This document shows, piece after piece, positions 1 through 8,650 of a stretch of 64,000 bases of DNA. Made by a program: the position numbers and the translations under genes. The stretch's first letter is position 1. Each line of letters opens with the position of its first letter. Origin of the DNA: Plantactinospora sp. BC1 (GTDB lineage Bacteria; Actinomycetota; Actinomycetes; Mycobacteriales; Micromonosporaceae); contig NZ_CP028158.1 in NCBI RefSeq assembly GCF_003030345.1, forward strand, positions 3,782,001 to 3,846,000, written 5' to 3'. The notes below the pieces were generated by a model. It was given only the letters and a program-made list of their open reading frames with translations. It was not told the origin of the DNA and made no database searches.

Positions 1-92
1 GCGACCTGCGGAAATCCGCGTCGCCGCAGCGCGCGTTCCATGGCGTAGATGCCGCCCTCGCGGCGGATCACGGTACGGGGTGGGGTCAGCAC
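1..92 (-). CDS. rnhB: Ribonuclease HII, N-terminal fragment
   Basis: RNase HII removes ribonucleotides and RNA primers from RNA-DNA hybrids. Only about 30 codons are in the window; the gene continues past the left edge. The visible start MLTPPRTVIRRE...YAMERALRRRGF resembles actinobacterial RNase HII N-termini as I remember them, and rnhB commonly follows lepB in actinobacteria. The GTG start lies 2 nt after the NUDIX gene's stop, so the two are probably co-transcribed. The catalytic acidic residues are outside the window, so the call rests on the N-terminus and the neighbourhood. Confidence 0.7.
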   Translation of the reverse strand, partial: MLTPPRTVIRREGGIYAMERALRRRGFPQV

Positions 93-94
93 CG

Positions 95-553
95 CTACTC
101 GCTCTCCAGCGCCCGGCGCAACAGCTCGGGCAGGTCGGTCGGATAGAACCGTTCCGTCGTCCGCTCCAGCTCGTCGATCGACCACCAGCGGTGGGTGTCG
201 ATCGTCTCCTGTTCGACCGCGTCGAACCCGGCCGTGTCCACCGCCCAGGCGGCGACCCGGACGAGGAAGAAGTGCTGTTCCTGGCGGAACCACCGGCCAC
301 CGAAACTGAACTCGGTGGTCTCCTGCCAGACCGGCTCGCCGAACTCGGCCGGGCCGAGCCGCAGGCCGGTCTCCTCGGCCAGCTCGCGGGCGGCACCGGC
401 CGCCGGGGTCTCGTCGGGATCCAGGCCGCCGCCGGGGGTGAACCAGTAGCGGTGTTCGGGGCGGGCCGGATCCCAACCGTGGAACAGCAGCACCCGACTG
501 TCGGCGTCGACCAGGAGCACCCGGGCGGCCTGGCGGGGGCTGAACACGGTCAC
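95..553 (-). CDS. NUDIX hydrolase
   Basis: A 152-residue single-domain NUDIX hydrolase, a family that cleaves nucleoside diphosphates linked to another moiety. The NUDIX box spans residues 42-64 in the order G-x5-E-x7-R-E-x-x-E-E-x-G, with REL at 56-58 and EETG at 60-63, so the metal-binding glutamates are present. The substrate cannot be told from sequence. The GTG start has no clear Shine-Dalgarno, but a TAGGCT hexamer ends 6 nt upstream, which suggests a leaderless mRNA. It lies downstream of the two lepB genes with a gap of about 54 nt and 2 nt before rnhB. Confidence 0.9.
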   Translation of the reverse strand: MTVFSPRQAARVLLVDADSRVLLFHGWDPARPEHRYWFTPGGGLDPDETPAAGAARELAEETGLRLGPAEFGEPVWQETTEFSFGGRWFRQEQHFFLVRVAAWAVDTAGFDAVEQETIDTHRWWSIDELERTTERFYPTDLPELLRRALESE

Positions 554-559
554 CCGGTC

Positions 560-565
560 AGCCTA
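560..565 (-). promoter_or_regulatory. Candidate leaderless -10 hexamer of the NUDIX gene
   Basis: TAGGCT on the minus strand fits the actinobacterial TANNNT -10 pattern. It is separated from the GTG start by only 6 nt, so transcription would begin at or next to the start codon. No convincing -35 is seen. Inferred from spacing only. Confidence 0.4.
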
Positions 566-607
566 GCCGCGTCCGCGCCCGGCCCGCCGCCGGCCGCGCG
601 CCGTCGG

Positions 608-1255
608 TCAGCCCTGCGGCTCCGGGATCGCGCCGTAGGAATCGGGTACGGAGAGCCAGGTGGCCCGGCCGACCGGCCAGAAGACGGTGAAGGCCCGTCC
701 CACCACAGACTTCTCCGGAATCGTCGCCACCTGAATGTCCTTGCGGCTCTGCTGGTAGTGCTCCAGCGAGTCGCCGGAGGCGGAGCGGTGGTCGCCCATC
801 ACCCAGAGTCGCCCCTCCGGGACGGTGATGTCGAACTCCTCGTCGGCCGCCGGATCCCGTACCCCGTTCTCGGTGAAGATGTACGGCTCGTCCAGCGACT
901 GACCGTTGATCATCAGTCGGTCCTGCGGGTCGCAGCAGACGATTCGGTCGCCGCCGACGCCGATCACCCGCTTGATGAAGTCCTCACCCTTCGGATTGCC
1001 GGTCCACTGGGTGGGCGCCTTGAATACGATGATCTCGCCCCGGTGCGGCGACCGGAAGTCGTAGACCAGCTTGTTGACGAGCACCCGGTCGTAGATGTCG
1101 AGGGTGTGCTCCATCGACGGCGACGGGATGTAGAAGGTCTGCAGCACGAACGCCCGGACCAGCACCGCGACCAGGATGGCCACGCCCACCAGGATGGGCA
1201 GCTCCCGCCAGAACGAACTGCGGGGCTTGGACTTGTCGGTCTGCTCGTCAATCAC
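608..1255 (-). CDS. lepB: Signal peptidase I
   Basis: Membrane-anchored serine protease (215 aa) that cleaves signal peptides from exported proteins. One N-terminal transmembrane segment lies at about residues 19-37. Ser47 (in PSPSM) is the nucleophile and Lys95 (in FIKRVIG) the general base. The GDHRSASGDS box is conserved near residue 153. The GTG start overlaps the end of a second signal peptidase by 4 nt, so the two are translationally coupled. It is a full-length type I signal peptidase; which of the two paralogues does most of the work cannot be said. Confidence 0.95.
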   Translation of the reverse strand: MIDEQTDKSKPRSSFWRELPILVGVAILVAVLVRAFVLQTFYIPSPSMEHTLDIYDRVLVNKLVYDFRSPHRGEIIVFKAPTQWTGNPKGEDFIKRVIGVGGDRIVCCDPQDRLMINGQSLDEPYIFTENGVRDPAADEEFDITVPEGRLWVMGDHRSASGDSLEHYQQSRKDIQVATIPEKSVVGRAFTVFWPVGRATWLSVPDSYGAIPEPQG

Positions 1256-2157
1256 GGGTGGAGCCTACGGTGCCGAGTCCCGCGAAAGCGCCGGGAACGC
1301 GCGGTAGCGAGCAGAGAGCCCAAGATTGGCATAGCAATTGCTATTTCTCCCGTGTCTGCGCTGTTTTGCGGACTGTCGGCGGGCGCTTCACCGGGAGCGG
1401 ATGCCGCCGCCGGTTTCGGCAGTTTGTCGAAGCCGTCCGGCACCGGCAGCGAACTCCAGTGTCCGAACGGCCAGACGACCACGAAGGCCCGGCCGATCAC
1501 GTTCTCGATCGGTACCGGACCCTGGCAGCGCGCGTCCTGCGACACCAGTCGGTGGTCGCCCATCACGAAGATCTGGCCCGCCGGGACCACCACCTCGTCG
1601 AACCGCCGCGACCGGCATTCCTGGCGGTTGGGTGGGAGGTCCAGTGGGGAGTTCTCCAGCACGTACGGCTCGTCGATCGGGGCACCGTTGACGGTCACCC
1701 GACCCTGGTCGTCGCAGCACTGCACCCGGTCGCCGGGCAGCCCCACCACGCGCTTGATGAAGTCCTTCTCGCCGGGCCGGCTCACTCCGACCAGGTCTCC
1801 GATGGTGCGGCCGAGCTTGGCCACGAACCCCGGATCGGCCGCCTCGCGGACCTCGGGCGCCCAGGCCGCCGTACCCCGGAACACCACGATCTCGCCGCGG
1901 GCCGGGTCGCGCACGTCGTAGACGATTTTGTTGACCAGGACCCGGTCGCCGATCAGCAGGGTGTCCTCCATGGACCCCGAGGGGATGAAGAACGCCTGGA
2001 GCAGGAAGGTCCGGATCAGGACCGCCAGGCAGAACGCCACGATCAGCAGTAGCGGAAGCTCCTGCCACAGTGGCATCTGCTTACGGGTACGGCGGGATCG
2101 TCGGGGCCGACGACGCCACGGTTCGACATCGTCCTCGTCGTCCACCCTACGCACCAC
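1252..2157 (-). CDS. lepB: Signal peptidase I, longer paralogue
   Basis: Second type I signal peptidase (301 aa). A basic N-terminal tail of about 30 residues precedes a transmembrane segment at about 33-54. Ser62 (PSGSM) and Lys135 (FIKRVVG) form the catalytic dyad. Compared with the downstream copy it has an insertion of about 25 residues between these boxes. The GDHR box reads GDHRLVSQDARC rather than the usual S-x-DS form. The C-terminus after the last conserved block (about 245-301) is Pro/Ala then Arg rich and looks disordered. It overlaps the next lepB by 4 nt. Confidence 0.93.
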   Translation of the reverse strand: MVRRVDDEDDVEPWRRRPRRSRRTRKQMPLWQELPLLLIVAFCLAVLIRTFLLQAFFIPSGSMEDTLLIGDRVLVNKIVYDVRDPARGEIVVFRGTAAWAPEVREAADPGFVAKLGRTIGDLVGVSRPGEKDFIKRVVGLPGDRVQCCDDQGRVTVNGAPIDEPYVLENSPLDLPPNRQECRSRRFDEVVVPAGQIFVMGDHRLVSQDARCQGPVPIENVIGRAFVVVWPFGHWSSLPVPDGFDKLPKPAAASAPGEAPADSPQNSADTGEIAIAMPILGSLLATARSRRFRGTRHRRLHP

Positions 2158-2237
2158 GCAACTCCCCGGTCCCGAGATACAGCGCCATCACCCACTGGCT
2201 GGTGACGGGCACCGCGAGCCGAAGCGCGGGGTGAACG

Positions 2238-2265
2238 GGCGACCCCGGCAGTCGCCGGGGTCGCC
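2238..2265 (-). terminator. Hairpin terminator after rplS
   Basis: A perfect 12-bp inverted repeat (2238-2249 and 2254-2265) with a 4-nt loop lies about 90 nt downstream of the rplS stop. There is no U-tract, as is usual for actinobacterial terminators. It separates the rplS operon from the two lepB genes. Confidence 0.7.
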
Positions 2266-2353
2266 GCGTCTCGCGTCTGCCCGTGCGGCCAGCGTAGTCG
2301 GCGTTCGCCGGCTCGGCACCCCGCGATCGGCGTCGCTCGCGGTCAGCGGGAGG

Positions 2354-2710
2354 TCAGCCGACCCGCTTCTCGCGCTTCTCCTTGATCTTGGCCTTCTTGC
2401 CGCGCAGCTCGCGGAGGTAGTAGAGCTTGGCCCGGCGCACGTCACCACGGACCATGACCTCGATCCGGTCGATACCCGGGCTGTTGATCGGGTACGTCCG
2501 CTCCACCCCGACCCCGAAGCTGATCTTGCGTACGGTGAAGGTCTCCCGCAGGCCCGCTCCGTGGCGCCGGATGACGACACCCTCGAAGACCTGGACCCGG
2601 GACCGGCTGCCCTCGATGACTCGGGCGTGCACCTTGACGGTGTCACCGGCTCGGAAGTCGGGCACGTCGGTCCGCTGCGACTGGGCGTCGAGGGCGTCCA
2701 GGGTGTTCAT
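2354..2710 (-). CDS. rplS: 50S ribosomal protein L19
   Basis: Component of the large subunit near the 30S-50S interface (118 aa, normal length). The conserved blocks [43 protein letters not shown] and [17 protein letters not shown] are in order, ending in a basic tail. ATG start with AAGGATG about 6 nt upstream. It follows trmD after about 140 nt and ends in a strong hairpin. Confidence 0.97.
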   Translation of the reverse strand: MNTLDALDAQSQRTDVPDFRAGDTVKVHARVIEGSRSRVQVFEGVVIRRHGAGLRETFTVRKISFGVGVERTYPINSPGIDRIEVMVRGDVRRAKLYYLRELRGKKAKIKEKREKRVG

Positions 2711-2850
2711 CGCTGCATCCTTGAAGACTCACGGCGCACCGGGCGTCGGCGCGCGGATGGGTGATTCTGATCTCCACGGCGGGGCCCGGCACGCAACCCC
2801 GGCGGAGATCCTCGCAGCCGTCCGTGGCACGGGCGACTGCGGCAACCCCC

Positions 2851-3627
2851 CTACTTTGCCATATCGTCGGCCGGAGGCTGAAATCCGGCCCCGGCCAGGG
2901 CGGCCACGTCCCGTTTGTCCAACTGCTCCGCCGGCAGCGCGGCGAGCATGTCCGGCCGGCGCCGGGCCGTCCGGACCAGCGCCTGGTCGCGGCGCCACCG
3001 GGCGATCCGGCCGTGGTCACCCGAGCGCAGGATTTCGGGTACGTCGTGTCCGCGCCAGCTCGGCGGCTTGGTGTAGACCGGCGCCTCCAGCAGACCGTGC
3101 GCGTGCGACTCCTCGGCGAGCGACTCGGCGTTGCCGAGCACCCCGGGGAGCAGGCGGGTCACCGCCTCCATGATCACTAGGACCGCGACCTCGCCGCCGA
3201 AGAGCACGTAGTCGCCGAGCGAGATCTCGGTCACCGGCATCCGGGTGGCGGCGTGTTCGAGTACCCGCTGGTCGATCCCCTCGTACCGGCCGCAGGCGAA
3301 GACGAGGTGGGACTCGGCGGCCAGCTCGTGCGCCACCGCCTGGCTGAACCGCGCACCGGCCGGGCTGGGCACCACCAGCCGGGCGCCTGACTCCTCGCCG
3401 GCCGGCACCAGGGCGTCCAGCGCCTCGCCCCAGGGCTCGGGCCGCATCACCATGCCGGGCCCGCCGCCGTACGGGGTGTCGTCGACCGTACGGTGCACGT
3501 CGTGGGTCCAGGTCCGCAGGTCGTGCACGGCGACGTCGAGTACGCCGGCCGCCCGGGCCCGCCCGATCAGGGAGAGCTCCAGCGGAGCCAGGTACTCGGG
3601 AAAGATCGACACCACGTCGACGCGCAT
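2851..3627 (-). CDS. trmD: tRNA (guanine-N1-)-methyltransferase TrmD
   Basis: SPOUT-class methyltransferase that makes m1G37 in tRNAs to prevent frameshifting. At 258 aa it is of family length. The N-terminus [12 protein letters not shown] and the knotted SAM-binding region ([20 protein letters not shown], then RLLPGVLGN) are intact. It lies between rimM and rplS in the classical rpsP-rimM-trmD-rplS order, read on the minus strand. Confidence 0.97.
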   Translation of the reverse strand: MRVDVVSIFPEYLAPLELSLIGRARAAGVLDVAVHDLRTWTHDVHRTVDDTPYGGGPGMVMRPEPWGEALDALVPAGEESGARLVVPSPAGARFSQAVAHELAAESHLVFACGRYEGIDQRVLEHAATRMPVTEISLGDYVLFGGEVAVLVIMEAVTRLLPGVLGNAESLAEESHAHGLLEAPVYTKPPSWRGHDVPEILRSGDHGRIARWRRDQALVRTARRRPDMLAALPAEQLDKRDVAALAGAGFQPPADDMAK

Positions 3628-3695
3628 CTGCGGAAGGGCCCTCTCGACGGCTCCCGGTCAGCGGAGCCGGGTCGGACGACGGACGTGAACCGGAC

Positions 3696-4268
3696 TCAGA
3701 GGTCCAGCAGGCCCGGCGGCGCGTCCACCACCACCCGGCCGGCCGCCAGGTCCACCTCGGGGACGATCGCCTTGACGAACGGGATCAGCGCGGTCCGCCC
3801 CTCGGGGCGGCGCAGCACCAGCAGCTCCGAGGCGGGGGCATGGTCGATCCGGGCCACCTCGCCGAGCGGCTCGCCGGCCGGTGTGACCACCGTCAGACCG
3901 ACCAGCTGATGGTCGTTGAACTCGTCCGGGTCGGCCGGGGCCGGCAGCTCGGCGCTGTCGACCCAGAGCAGGGTGCCGCGCAGCGCCTCGGCGACGTCGC
4001 GGTCGTAGACGCCGTCGAAGGTGACCAGCAGCTTGCCCTGGTGCCAGCGGGTGGCCTCGACGGTGAGCTGCTCCGGCACCCGGACCAGCTCGCCGTGCTC
4101 GGTGACCGTGGGCGGCGTCGCGGGGCCGGTGCCGGAGGCCGCCGCCGGGTCGGTGCGCAACACCGTCCCGGCGGCGAACCGTGCCTCGGGATCGTCGGTC
4201 CGCACCTCCACGGTCACCTCACCGCGGATGCCGTGCGGACGGCCGATCCGGCCGACGATCAGGAGCAT
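3696..4268 (-). CDS. rimM: 16S rRNA processing protein RimM
   Basis: 30S maturation factor that binds S19 and assists 16S 3'-domain folding. The N-terminal domain begins VGRIGRPHGIRGEVTVE; the C-terminal PRC-barrel holds LVGLTVVTPAGEPLGEV and ALIPFVKAIVPEVD. I take the ATG at 4268 (MLLIVGRIG, 190 aa). The ORF is open 18 codons further, but that extension would run into the KH gene and is not family-like. There is an internal Ala/Gly/Pro-rich linker around residues 45-60. Confidence 0.95.
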   Translation of the reverse strand: MLLIVGRIGRPHGIRGEVTVEVRTDDPEARFAAGTVLRTDPAAASGTGPATPPTVTEHGELVRVPEQLTVEATRWHQGKLLVTFDGVYDRDVAEALRGTLLWVDSAELPAPADPDEFNDHQLVGLTVVTPAGEPLGEVARIDHAPASELLVLRRPEGRTALIPFVKAIVPEVDLAAGRVVVDAPPGLLDL

Positions 4269-4281
4269 CGGGATCCGCGGA

Positions 4282-4515
4282 TCAGTACGAGTCGACGATG
4301 TCGACGCGTACTCCACGGCCACCGATCGACCCGATCACCTGGCGCAGCGCCTTCGCGGTACGGCCAGAGCGACCGATCACCGTACCCAGGTCCTCGGGGT
4401 GCACCCGCACCTCCAGGCGCTTGCCGCGCCGGGAGTCGACCATCCGGACCCGTACGTCGTCCGGGTGGTCGACGATGCCCTTGACCAGGTGTTCGAGCGC
4501 CGGCCGGAGCGCCAC
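4282..4515 (-). CDS. KH-domain RNA-binding protein (KhpA/YlqC type)
   Basis: Small single-KH protein (77 aa) of the family placed between rpsP and rimM in Gram-positive bacteria; KhpA homologues bind RNA with KhpB and affect cell size. The KH signature is EDLGTVIGRSGRTAKALRQV (GxxG-type loop IGRSGRT). The start is GTG at 4515, 1 nt after the rpsP stop, giving VALRPALEHLVKGIVDHP. The longer open frame runs into rpsP. Confidence 0.9.
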   Translation of the reverse strand: MALRPALEHLVKGIVDHPDDVRVRMVDSRRGKRLEVRVHPEDLGTVIGRSGRTAKALRQVIGSIGGRGVRVDIVDSY

Positions 4516-4516
4516 G

Positions 4517-5026
4517 TCAGGCCTGCTCGCCGGAGTCCGCACCGGCCTGCTCCTCGGTCTTGGGGGCCTCGGCGGGTGCCGCCTTCGCCTCGGCGGGTGC
4601 CGCCTTGGCCTCGGCCGGTGCCGCCTTCGCCTCGGCCGGTGCCGCCTTGACCGCCTTCTTCGCCGGCTTGGCCGACTCGGTCAGCCCGGCCGCCGCCTTC
4701 GCCTCGGCCTCGTAGGCCGCGGTGCGGTCGGCCCGCTCCGGCGCCACCAGCAGCGGCGGCGGGGCCGGCAGGCCCTTGAACTTCTGCCAGTCGCCGGTCT
4801 TCTCCAGCAGGCGCTGGACGGCCTCACTCGGCTGCGCGCCGACAGAGAGCCAGTACTGCACCCGGTCCGACTTGACCTCGATCACCGAAGGGTGCTCCTT
4901 CGGCTGGTAGATCCCGACGAACTCGATCGCCCGACCGTCACGCTTGGTGCGCGAGTCGGCGACGACGATGCGGTATTGCGGGTTGCGGATCTTACCCATC
5001 CGCAGGAGCCGGATCTTTACGGCCAC
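4517..5026 (-). CDS. rpsP: 30S ribosomal protein S16 with repetitive C-terminal tail
   Basis: The S16 core ([26 protein letters not shown]) occupies about the first 80 residues of 169. The GTG at 5026, preceded by AGGAG, is the start; upstream codons in the same frame are not S16. The C-terminal half is an Ala/Lys/Pro/Glu tail with four copies of KAAPAEA (7 residues, 21 bp) and an acidic end. Extended S16 tails are known in actinobacteria. It is the first gene of the rpsP-KH-rimM-trmD-rplS operon. Confidence 0.95.
   Translation of the reverse strand: MAVKIRLLRMGKIRNPQYRIVVADSRTKRDGRAIEFVGIYQPKEHPSVIEVKSDRVQYWLSVGAQPSEAVQRLLEKTGDWQKFKGLPAPPPLLVAPERADRTAAYEAEAKAAAGLTESAKPAKKAVKAAPAEAKAAPAEAKAAPAEAKAAPAEAPKTEEQAGADSGEQA
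4567..4650. repeat. Four 21-bp in-frame repeats in rpsP
   Basis: Four nearly identical tandem 21-bp units encode KAAPAEA in the tail of S16. The differences are mostly synonymous. Repeat-number polymorphism between strains is likely. Confidence 0.85.
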
Positions 5027-5340
5027 AGTGTGTTCGCTCCTGTTGCGATTCTCACCGTCCCGGACTCGGGCGGTGCGCGGGTGAGAGCCGACCGGCACAG
5101 TGGGGTTGAGCCGGGGACTGCTCGATGGACTGGCGACACGCCCGGGTTAGAGGGCGCCGGACGCGCGCCGGATACCAGCGACCCATTCTGCCAGACCCGG
5201 CCCGGGAACCTCACACCGGCCGGCGAACTCGCCGGCAAGCTCGCGGCAGGGCCCGCTCCCGGGCGATCATGGCGGCCCACGGCCCTGGTCAGGGGTGGTG
5301 GCCCTCCTCGCCCGCCCGGGGCGTGCCCAGCGGACCTCGC
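5027..5340. other. Intergenic region before rpsP (314 nt)
   Basis: Lies between the stop of the permease gene at 5341 and the rpsP start. It must hold the promoter of the rpsP operon. I see the rpsP Shine-Dalgarno (AGGAG on the minus strand near 5036) but no convincing -35/-10 pair, no ORF with coding character and no strong terminator hairpin. Confidence 0.5.
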
Positions 5341-6201
5341 TCAGCCCTTGACCGCACCCTGGAGGCCGCCGACGATCTGCTTCTCGGCGAAGGTGAAGAA
5401 GAGCAGTGCCGGCAACATCGCCAGCGAGGTGAAGGCGAGAATTCCCGCCGTGTCGGAGGTGTACTGGCTTGAGAAGTTCTGCACACCGAGTGGCAGGGTG
5501 TGCAGATTGACGTCGCCGAGTACGAGCAGCGGCAGCAGGAACGCGTTCCAGCTCGCCACGAACGCGAGGATTCCGACCGTGACGAGCGCGGGCCGCGACA
5601 GCGGCAGCACGATCAGCCAGAGGAAGCCGAGCCGGCCCGTACCGTCGATCGCGGCGGCGTCCTCCAACTCGCGCGGGATGGCGGCGAGGAAGGGACGCAG
5701 GATCACGATCGTGAGCGGCAGCGCGAAGGCGATCTGCGGCAGGATCACCGCGTAGTAGGAATTGATCAGGTTCAGGTCGCGCAGCATCAGGTAGAGCGGC
5801 AGGATCGCCGCCCCGGCCGGGAAGAGCAGACCGAGCGTGAAGAAGGTGTAGAGCGCCTCGCGCCCGCGGAAGGTGTAGCGGGCGAGCACGAACGCGGCGC
5901 AGACGCCGAGCACCACGACGCCGAGGGTCGTACCCAGGGCGATCACCGCGCTGTTGAAGGCCTGGCCCCAGAAGTCGCTCTGGGTCAGCACCCTGGCGTA
6001 GTTGTCGAAGACCCACGGGTCGGGCAGTCCGGCCGGGTTCGCGACGATCTGCGGGGTGGTGCGGAAACCGCCGACGATCACGTAGACGACCGGGGCGATC
6101 GACACGGCCGCGACCGCGAGCGCCAGCGCGTAGGTGAGCGGGTTGCCCCAGGACACCGGTCGGCGCTTGGACGGTGGGGGCAGGACAGCGTTCGCGGCCA
6201 C
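5341..6201 (-). CDS. Carbohydrate ABC transporter permease (MalG type)
   Basis: Inner-membrane permease (286 aa) with six predicted transmembrane segments. The EAA loop that docks the ATPase is at about residues 187-210 (EDAAAIDGTGRLGFLWLIVLP). It starts 2 nt after the MalF-type gene and ends the binding protein-MalF-MalG operon. No ATPase gene is nearby; in actinobacteria such importers share an MsiK-type ATPase encoded elsewhere. The sugar is unknown. Confidence 0.92.
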   Translation of the reverse strand: MAANAVLPPPSKRRPVSWGNPLTYALALAVAAVSIAPVVYVIVGGFRTTPQIVANPAGLPDPWVFDNYARVLTQSDFWGQAFNSAVIALGTTLGVVVLGVCAAFVLARYTFRGREALYTFFTLGLLFPAGAAILPLYLMLRDLNLINSYYAVILPQIAFALPLTIVILRPFLAAIPRELEDAAAIDGTGRLGFLWLIVLPLSRPALVTVGILAFVASWNAFLLPLLVLGDVNLHTLPLGVQNFSSQYTSDTAGILAFTSLAMLPALLFFTFAEKQIVGGLQGAVKG

Positions 6202-6203
6202 GG

Positions 6204-7205
6204 TCAGTTCACCCTTCTGGTGATGGCGCCCTGGATGTCACGGCGCAGGAGGAAACGCTGGAACAGCAGCGCCGCGACGAAGGAGATGACGAAGAGGATC
6301 ACGGCCACCGCGTTGCCGTAACCCCAGAGCCGGGCGAAGAAGCCGTTGTCGACCATGTAGGTCGCCATCGTCGCCGACGCGCCGAGCGACCGGACCGAGG
6401 AGACCGAGGTCACCCAGATCACGTCGAAGACCTGCAACGAGCCGATCATCGACAGGAACATCCAGATCCGGATCGTCGGGCCGAGCAGCGGGAGCGTGAT
6501 GTGGCGCTGCACCTGCCACCAGCTCGCACCGTCGATCGCGGCGGCCTCGGTCAGCTCGTGCGGCACGTTCGACAGGCCGGCGAGCAGCAGGATGATGGCG
6601 AAGCCGACGTACTTCCAGGTGAGGACGAAGAGCAGCGTCCAGATCACGACGTCGAGGTCGGCGAGCCACGCCTGCACCAGGCCGCCCAGTCCCAGCGACC
6701 GCATCAGGGCGTCGACCGTCCCGCCGTCGGTGAGGATCAGCTTCCACATGATGCCGACGGTGACCTCGGCGAGCACGTAGGGGACGAAGACCAGCAGGCG
6801 GAAGACGGTACGGCCGCGGAAGCGACGGTTGAGCAGCAGCGCCACGCCGAGCGCGATGGGGCCCTGGATCAGCAGCGACCCGACCACGATGATGGCGTTG
6901 TTGCGCAGCGCGTCGAGGAAGATCGGGTCCTCGAAGGCGAGGACGTAGTTGTCGAAGCCGACGAAGTCGGTGGGCGGTCCGACGCCGCGCCAGCGGAAGA
7001 GGCTGTAGTAGACCGCGAAGCCCATCGGCACCAGCACGAACATCACGTAGACGATGACCGCCGGGGTGGTGAGCCCGATGATCTCGTACCACTTGCGTCG
7101 GTTCTCGGCCCCGCGCGAGGACGGCCGCCTCCGGGCGGGCCGGAGACCCGCCGGTGGCGCGGAGGCGCCACCGGCGGGGTTCAGGGTTGAGTTGGTGGAG
7201 GTCAC
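6204..7205 (-). CDS. Carbohydrate ABC transporter permease (MalF type)
   Basis: Second permease of the importer (333 aa). An N-terminal Pro/Arg-rich cytoplasmic stretch is followed by six transmembrane segments. The EAA motif ELTEAAAIDGASWWQVQRHI is followed by TLPLLGP. The GTG start overlaps the stop of the binding-protein gene by 4 nt (GTGA), indicating translational coupling. Confidence 0.93.
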   Translation of the reverse strand: MTSTNSTLNPAGGASAPPAGLRPARRRPSSRGAENRRKWYEIIGLTTPAVIVYVMFVLVPMGFAVYYSLFRWRGVGPPTDFVGFDNYVLAFEDPIFLDALRNNAIIVVGSLLIQGPIALGVALLLNRRFRGRTVFRLLVFVPYVLAEVTVGIMWKLILTDGGTVDALMRSLGLGGLVQAWLADLDVVIWTLLFVLTWKYVGFAIILLLAGLSNVPHELTEAAAIDGASWWQVQRHITLPLLGPTIRIWMFLSMIGSLQVFDVIWVTSVSSVRSLGASATMATYMVDNGFFARLWGYGNAVAVILFVISFVAALLFQRFLLRRDIQGAITRRVN

Positions 7206-8509
7206 TTTCGTGCGGCCGCCTTCATAGCCTCGACGACCTTCTCAGGGGTGCCGCTGCCAGCGAAGATGGCGACGATCGCGTCGTTCATCGCGTTGCCGAC
7301 GGTGCTGCCGAAGGCCGTGTCCAGCCAGAGCTGTACGTAGGTCGCGCTGGTGGTGGCTTCGAGGATGGACTTCAGGGCGGGGTCCGCGACGCCGCCCTCG
7401 GCGCCCTTGGCGACGGGCAGGCCGACGCCGGTCTCGGCGTAGCCCTTCTGCACCTCGGGGCTGACGATGTACTTGAGGAACTCGACGCACTCGGCCGGAG
7501 CGTTCTTGGCGCAGGAGAACCCGTCACCACCGCCGAGGGCGGCCTTCGGGTCGCCGGCCGAACCGGTGATCGCCGGTACCGGGAACCAGCCGAGGAACTT
7601 GGCCAGCGCCGCCTTGTCCTCCGCGACGGTCTCCAGGGTGCCCTTGTTCCAGTCACCCATGAGTTCCATCGCGGCCTTGCCGTTGGCGAGCAGGCCGTTG
7701 GCGCTGGTCGGGTCGTTCTGGCCCGGGGTGGCGATGAAGTTGGGCTGGAACGGGTTGGTACCGATGAAGGTCTTCAGGTCCGCGCCGGCCTTCACGAAGC
7801 ACGGGTCGTCGAAGACGGCCTCGTTGGAGGCCTTCTTCAGGGTGTCGACCGAGCAGGCGCGCATCGCGAAGTTGTACCACCAGTGCGCGGCGGGCCACTT
7901 GTCACCGGCGCCGAGGGCGATCGGGACGACGTTGATCGCCTTGAGCTTGGTGACGGCGTCGTTGAGCTCGTCGAACGTGGTCGGCGGGGCGGAGATGCCC
8001 GCCCGCTGGAACATGTCCTTGTTGTACCAGATGCCCTCGATGCCCATCCGGTACGGCAGGCCGTACTGCTTGCCGTCCACGGCCCAGATCTCGGCCGCGC
8101 TGCCGATGTTCTCGATCTCCGCCTTGGCCTCGTCGGTGATGTCCTTGAGGTAGTCGGCCTCCACCTGCTCGCGCATCTCGCCGCCGCCCCACGCGTTGAA
8201 GATGTCCGGCGGGTCGGCGGTCAGCAGGGCGGCGGGGAGCCGGGTGCGCTGGAGCTGGTTGGTCTCGATCGCCTCGATCTCGATCGTGACGGTCGGGTGC
8301 AGCGCGGAGAAGTCCTTGGCGACCTTCTCCCAGTAAGTCTTGCCGGGACCGTCCTGCGAGGCGTTGTGCCACCAGGTCAGGGTCACCGGGTTCTTGTAGA
8401 GTTCCTCTTCAGCGGGCTCTTCGCTCTCGCCGCCGCCACATCCGGCAGCAAGGAGTGCGCTGGTCGTAAGCAGCGCCAGGACGGTGCCCGCGCGGCCTTT
8501 CATCGCCAT
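7202..8509 (-). CDS. Extracellular sugar-binding lipoprotein
   Basis: Solute-binding protein (435 aa) of the SBP_bac_1 family. The signal peptide ends in the lipobox LLAAGC, so Cys24 would be lipidated. The mature part contains VTLTWWHN near the N-terminus, DIFNAWGGG and YGLPYRMGIEGIWYNKDMF, which are typical of sugar-binding proteins. It is the first gene of the operon and divergent from a LacI regulator. The ligand is probably an oligosaccharide or pentose-type sugar, but this cannot be fixed from sequence. Confidence 0.93.
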   Translation of the reverse strand: MAMKGRAGTVLALLTTSALLAAGCGGGESEEPAEEELYKNPVTLTWWHNASQDGPGKTYWEKVAKDFSALHPTVTIEIEAIETNQLQRTRLPAALLTADPPDIFNAWGGGEMREQVEADYLKDITDEAKAEIENIGSAAEIWAVDGKQYGLPYRMGIEGIWYNKDMFQRAGISAPPTTFDELNDAVTKLKAINVVPIALGAGDKWPAAHWWYNFAMRACSVDTLKKASNEAVFDDPCFVKAGADLKTFIGTNPFQPNFIATPGQNDPTSANGLLANGKAAMELMGDWNKGTLETVAEDKAALAKFLGWFPVPAITGSAGDPKAALGGGDGFSCAKNAPAECVEFLKYIVSPEVQKGYAETGVGLPVAKGAEGGVADPALKSILEATTSATYVQLWLDTAFGSTVGNAMNDAIVAIFAGSGTPEKVVEAMKAAARK

Positions 8510-8566
8510 CGAATGTCTCCTCGACTAGTCAGTCGCGGTACTCAACCTGAACGGGGAGTTTTACAG

Positions 8567-8579
8567 CCGCGTAACGCGG
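8567..8579. promoter_or_regulatory. Short palindrome in the importer promoter region
   Basis: CCGCG-TAA-CGCGG, 5-bp arms around 3 nt, about 60 nt upstream of the binding-protein start. It could be a half-recognised second operator or chance; it is GC-rich and short. Confidence 0.25.
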
Positions 8580-8590
8580 TGTCAACCGTT

Positions 8591-8608
8591 GTCGATAACG
8601 TTTTCGAC
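8591..8608. promoter_or_regulatory. LacI-family operator between importer and regulator
   Basis: An 18-bp near-perfect palindrome (GTCGATAACGTTTTCGAC, one mismatched pair) with the central AACGTT core typical of LacI/GalR operators. It lies in the divergent region, about 82 nt from the binding-protein start and 43 nt from the regulator start. It probably mediates repression of the importer and autoregulation. Confidence 0.75.
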
Positions 8609-8637
8609 TCCCCTGTCATGGGGCGCTGGCAGCCCTC

Positions 8638-8643
8638 TATCAT
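8638..8643 (+). promoter_or_regulatory. Candidate leaderless -10 hexamer of the LacI gene
   Basis: TATCAT fits TANNNT and ends 7 nt before the GTG at 8651. There is no Shine-Dalgarno before that GTG. This spacing is what decided the start of the regulator gene. Confidence 0.45.
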
Positions 8644-8650
8644 CGTCGGC

